Position numbers and translations under genes: made by a program. A stretch of 64,000 nucleotides of DNA from Congeria kusceri (taxonomy: Eukaryota > Mollusca > Bivalvia > Myida > Dreissenidae), in the NCBI GenBank assembly GCA_027627225.1, contig CM051030.1, positions 6,884,001-6,948,000 of the forward strand. Direction: 5' to 3'. The notes beneath the pieces were generated by a model. The model saw only the letters and a list, made by a program, of their open reading frames with translations, did no database searches and was not told the origin of the DNA. Below, piece by piece: positions 61,461 through 64,000 of this stretch. Each line of letters starts with the position of its first letter. The first letter of the stretch is position 1.

Positions 61461-61577
61461 AAAAGCCTTGCACGTACAATGGAAAAGTATACCAAGATGG
61501 TGACACATTCAAGGATGATTGTAACGACTGCAAATGCTCAGATGGCAACGTTGACTGTACCAAGAGAGAATGCCCCA
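61461..61577 (+). CDS. module exon 13
   Basis: Acceptor 'aacaatttgcag', donor GTTAGT. Encodes 'KPCTYNGKVYQDGDTFKDDC', 'NDCKC', 'SDGNVD' and 'CTKRECP'. Lys follows C-T. First exon of the distal group, whose donors are mostly GTTAGT, unlike the GTAAGN of the A/B group. Confidence 0.9.
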
Positions 61578-62052
61578 GTTAGTTTTTAATGACAGTAATT
61601 GTTGATTAAAACAATGCAATTAAAACACACAATCATATGTTAACGATATTCACAGACTGTACCATTCTATTTACAGCTTCTTTCAATGATACAATCATAT
61701 CTTAATTAATGTTTGGTTAGTCCACAGGTACAGAGACGAAAACATGTTTGAATTAATACATATATTTATACACTATTAGGCGTTTGTCCGTCTATCAGTT
61801 AATGGCAGAAAAAATAACACAAATGTTTAAAAATAAGTTATAACACCAATCAATGAATCATGTTGCTGTTCGAGTTTATTTGAAAAAAAAAGAAATGTTC
61901 GAAAAATGTTTGTGTTAATCACAACAATTATCACAATTATAACAAGCGGGCATAAATAGACATCAAATTTCTGTTTAGTCACAGTTAATCAATTCCCAAA
62001 TATGACGATATGAGTTGATATGTTCTGATTTCAACATATTAATTTTTTTAAG

Positions 62053-62169
62053 AAAAGCCATGCAAATATAATGGAAAGATGTACAAGGATGGCGAGACTT
62101 TCAAGGTTGACTGTAACGATTGTAAATGCTCAGATGGCGCCGTTGACTGCACAAAGAGAACTTGCCCAA
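62053..62169 (+). CDS. module exon 14
   Basis: Acceptor 'aattttttttaag', donor GTACGG (weak). Encodes 'KPCKYNGKMYKDGETFKVDC', 'NDCKC', 'SDGAVD' and 'CTKRTCP'. Val replaces the first Asp of 'KDDC'. All six cysteines intact. Confidence 0.85.
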
Positions 62170-62397
62170 GTACGGACGATAAAAATTGTCATTATGAGTA
62201 GAATAAACTATAATTTAGTAAATAACGATTTGTTATGGTTTGTATACATTGCAAGAAGCAAATGCACATTATAACTTGTTTTTGATTTAATAAATCGTCA
62301 TAATGAGTTCAATTAAATGTTGTTGACGACGGTTTATTATGGGTTACATTACTTGTTTTATTACTTGTTTTGGAATAATCAAATATACACATTGTAG

Positions 62398-62514
62398 AAA
62401 AGCCGTGCAAATACAACGGTAAAGTCTACCAAGATGGTGACACGTTCAAGGACGACTGTAACGATTGTAAATGCTCGGATGGGAACGTAGACTGCACAAA
62501 GAGAGCTTGCCCAA
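62398..62514 (+). CDS. module exon 15
   Basis: Acceptor 'tacacattgtag', donor GTTAGT. Encodes 'KPCKYNGKVYQDGDTFKDDC', 'SDGNVD' and 'CTKRACP'. Nearly identical to exon 17, its copy in the ~499-bp duplication. Confidence 0.9.
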
Positions 62515-62752
62515 GTTAGTTAATAATCACAAGCGAACACTTAATGTTAATGCATATTGTGTAACTTACACTAGTGTTTGTTATTTATTATTGAAACCGT
62601 ACTTACTACTGATCAAACAACTTGACGTTTGACTTGAAACAATAACACCGCTGACACCAGCAACAGCTATATACACCATACTATTATGAATAATAAGAAT
62701 ATGATTAAATTCTAAAATAGTTTTCCTAACCAAGAACATGTTGCTCCTTTAG

Positions 62753-62875
62753 AGAAGCCATGCACACATACCGGAAAAGTCTACCAACACGGTGAGTCGT
62801 TCAAGGACGACTGCAACGATTGTAAATGTGGTTTGTTATGGGTTACATTACTTGTTTTATTACTTGTTTTGGAAT
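62753..62875 (+). pseudogene. truncated module exon 16 with read-through tail
   Basis: Acceptor 'ttgctcctttag'. Encodes 'KPCTHTGKVYQHGESFKDDC' and 'NDCKC', then jumps into intron sequence at the duplication junction (about 62829). No good donor follows. Read-through gives 'GLLWVTLLVLLLVLE' and TAA. Only four of six cysteines remain. Most likely skipped or dead; as a terminal exon it would add a hydrophobic tail. Confidence 0.7.
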
Positions 62876-62896
62876 AATCAAATATACACATTGTAG

Positions 62897-63013
62897 AAAA
62901 GCCGTGCAAATACAACGGTAAAGTCTACCAAGATGGCGACACGTTCAAGGACGACTGTAACGATTGTAAATGCTCGGATGGGAACGTAGACTGCACAAAG
63001 AGAGCATGCCCAA
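62897..63013 (+). CDS. module exon 17
   Basis: Duplicate of exon 15 with the same acceptor and GTTAGT donor; only silent-looking changes were noted ('ggcgac' for 'ggtgac', 'gcatgc' for 'gcttgc'). Six cysteines, Lys after C-T. Confidence 0.9.
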
Positions 63014-63250
63014 GTTAGTAAATAATCACAAGCGAACACTCAATGTTAATGCATATTGTGTAACTTACATTAGTGTTTGTTATTTATTATTGAATAACCG
63101 CACTTACTACTGATCAAACAACTTGACGCTTGACTTGAAACAATAACACCACTGAACAGCAGCAACAGCTATATACACCATACTATTATGAATAATAAGA
63201 ATATGATTAAATTCTAAAATTTTCTGACCATGAACATGTTGCTCCTTTAG

Positions 63251-63367
63251 AGAAGCCATGCGTACATAACGGAAAGGTCTACCAACACGGTGACACGTTC
63301 AAGGACGACTGCAATGATTGCAAATGTTCCGATGGCGAAGTGGACTGCACTAAGCGAGCATGTCCAA
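63251..63367 (+). CDS. module exon 18
   Basis: Acceptor 'ttgctcctttag', donor GTTAGT. Encodes 'KPCVHNGKVYQHGDTFKDDC', 'NDCKC', 'SDGEVD' and 'CTKRACP'. The intact relative of the truncated exon 16 ('YQHG' in both). Confidence 0.9.
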
Positions 63368-63612
63368 GTTAGTAAATAATCACAAGTGAATAATCAATTG
63401 TATTATACCTCACCCTTTTGTTTTCCTTCTTTGTTCATGTAAAAACGAAGCAGTCAATAATTATAAATATAAAACTGCAATATCACACGCTATGACGTCG
63501 TAGCGATACACAGGTTGATCGGAATTAAAAGGCACTTAAAAAACGGTGAGTAAATTACTCCGTGTTACCAAAGCGCATTATGTATTTAAACACCCTGTTT
63601 CGGTATAATAAA

Positions 63613-63733
63613 ATAAATATTGCATTCTTTGAGTGCATTTTGTCAACCCTCGAAAAATACTTCGCCTTGGTAAACAGTATTGCCCCGGGTTGACAAAATG
63701 CACTATCGCCCTCAAAGAATGCAATATTTATAT
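63613..63733. repeat. foldback element in the intron after exon 18
   Basis: 'aaatattgcattctttgag' and 'tgcattttgtcaaccc' are mirrored by 'gggttgacaaaatgca' and 'ctcaaagaatgcaatattt', around a ~38-bp centre. It lengthens this intron to ~596 bp, against ~237 bp between exons 17 and 18. Confidence 0.85.
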
Positions 63734-63963
63734 ATTAATGCATATTGTGTAACATACATGTACATGTACATTTGACGTTTTTTTATTATTTATTATTGAA
63801 TAACAGTAATTTTTACTAATGATAAAACAACTTGACGTTTGTCTTGACGCAATAACGCCACTGAACAGCAGCAACAACTATATACACGATACTATTATGA
63901 GTCATACGAATATGATTAAATTCTAAAATAGTTTTCCTGACCAAGAACATGTTGCCCCTTTAG

Positions 63964-64000
63964 AGAAACCATGCACACATAACGGAATGGTCTACCAACA
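63964..64000 (+). CDS. module exon 19 (cut by window end)
   Basis: Acceptor 'ttgccccttag'-type ('gcccctttag'). Encodes 'KPCTHNGMVYQ' before the window stops. It shows the array continues to the right; total module number is unknown. Confidence 0.85.

Larger units (their letters stand above)
62331..63330. repeat. ~499-bp tandem duplication containing exons
   Basis: 'ttatgggttacattacttg' and the following intron occur at about 62336 and 62835, and exons 15 and 17 are the matching exons. The junction falls at about 62829, inside the start of a further module exon. The first unit therefore ends in a truncated exon, while the second continues into the intact exon 18. Confidence 0.85.
38375..64000 (+). 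other. multi-module six-cysteine secreted protein gene (span, runs off edge)
   Basis: Inferred gene made of a leader exon, a signal-peptide exon and at least 15 complete 117-bp module exons, plus one cut by the window end. Every module exon is phase 1-1 and encodes 39 residues with the pattern C-x16-C-[NH]-x-C-x-C-x6-C-[TS]-x3-C. The pacifastin inhibitor signature has a 9-12 residue first spacing and otherwise the same C-N-x-C-x-C...C-T-x3-C core; the G-x-x-Y-x-x-G-x-x-F start is VWC-like. The product would be a secreted string of small disulfide modules. Whether it inhibits proteases, binds growth factors or is structural is not shown. All introns can be skipped without a frame change. Confidence 0.75.

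Noticed and set aside
62753..62875. Intact module exon with a deliberate transmembrane anchor
   Set aside because: The hydrophobic tail arises exactly at a duplication junction from ordinary intron sequence; accident is the simpler explanation, though kept as a finding.
46808..64000. Reading the modules as complete VWC or chordin-type CR domains
   Set aside because: Each has only six cysteines and lacks the CC-x-x-C second half; the following exon starts a new module rather than completing one.

Overview
The window is eukaryotic and most likely from a bivalve mollusc. The few genes are split by GT-AG introns and lie in AT-rich DNA full of short terminal-inverted-repeat elements, 150-170 bp internally repetitive elements, minisatellites and a dead LINE. 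An alpha-kinase, FkbM-like methyltransferase relics and secreted cysteine-rich VWC/pacifastin-like modules fit an invertebrate. The bivalve call is inference from repeat style and gene content; the species cannot be named.

Layout. 1-2.9 kb: repeats. 2.9-7.1 kb (+): a two-exon alpha-kinase gene with a frameshifting microhomology deletion in exon 1. 7.1-31 kb: repeats, tRNA-like relics, minisatellites and two decayed FkbM-type methyltransferase copies (-) from one segmental duplication. 28.9-31 kb: a TIR element, a truncated second copy, and a 434-bp TA-flanked MITE nested in the latter. 31.1-31.7 kb (+): the last two exons of a small secreted single-VWC (SVWC) type protein. 33.7-34.2 kb: a possible decayed 5' end of a secreted-protein gene.

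38.3-64 kb (+): the main object, one large gene running off the right edge. I infer a TATA box, a short non-coding exon, a signal-peptide exon (ATG at 40651) and then a long series of 117-bp, phase 1-1 exons. Each exon encodes one 39-residue, six-cysteine module of the form C-x16-C-N-D-C-K-C-x6-C-T-x3-C. This matches the pacifastin inhibitor signature except for a longer first loop, and it also resembles the first half of a VWC domain. Fifteen complete module exons are visible, plus one cut by the window edge, one truncated by a duplication breakpoint and one split, decayed relic. Eight of them lie in four tandem 2.75-2.93 kb units, each with an A-type and a B-type exon. The residue at the position equivalent to the pacifastin reactive site varies (mostly Lys; Glu in three B copies and exon 4; Gln in exon 3).

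The first coding intron holds a dead ~5 kb LINE. The other introns carry bivalve-style repeats that were amplified together with the exons. The picture is a secreted, possibly protease-inhibitory, multi-module protein whose length is evolving by tandem exon-pair duplication. Function and expression are not shown by the sequence.
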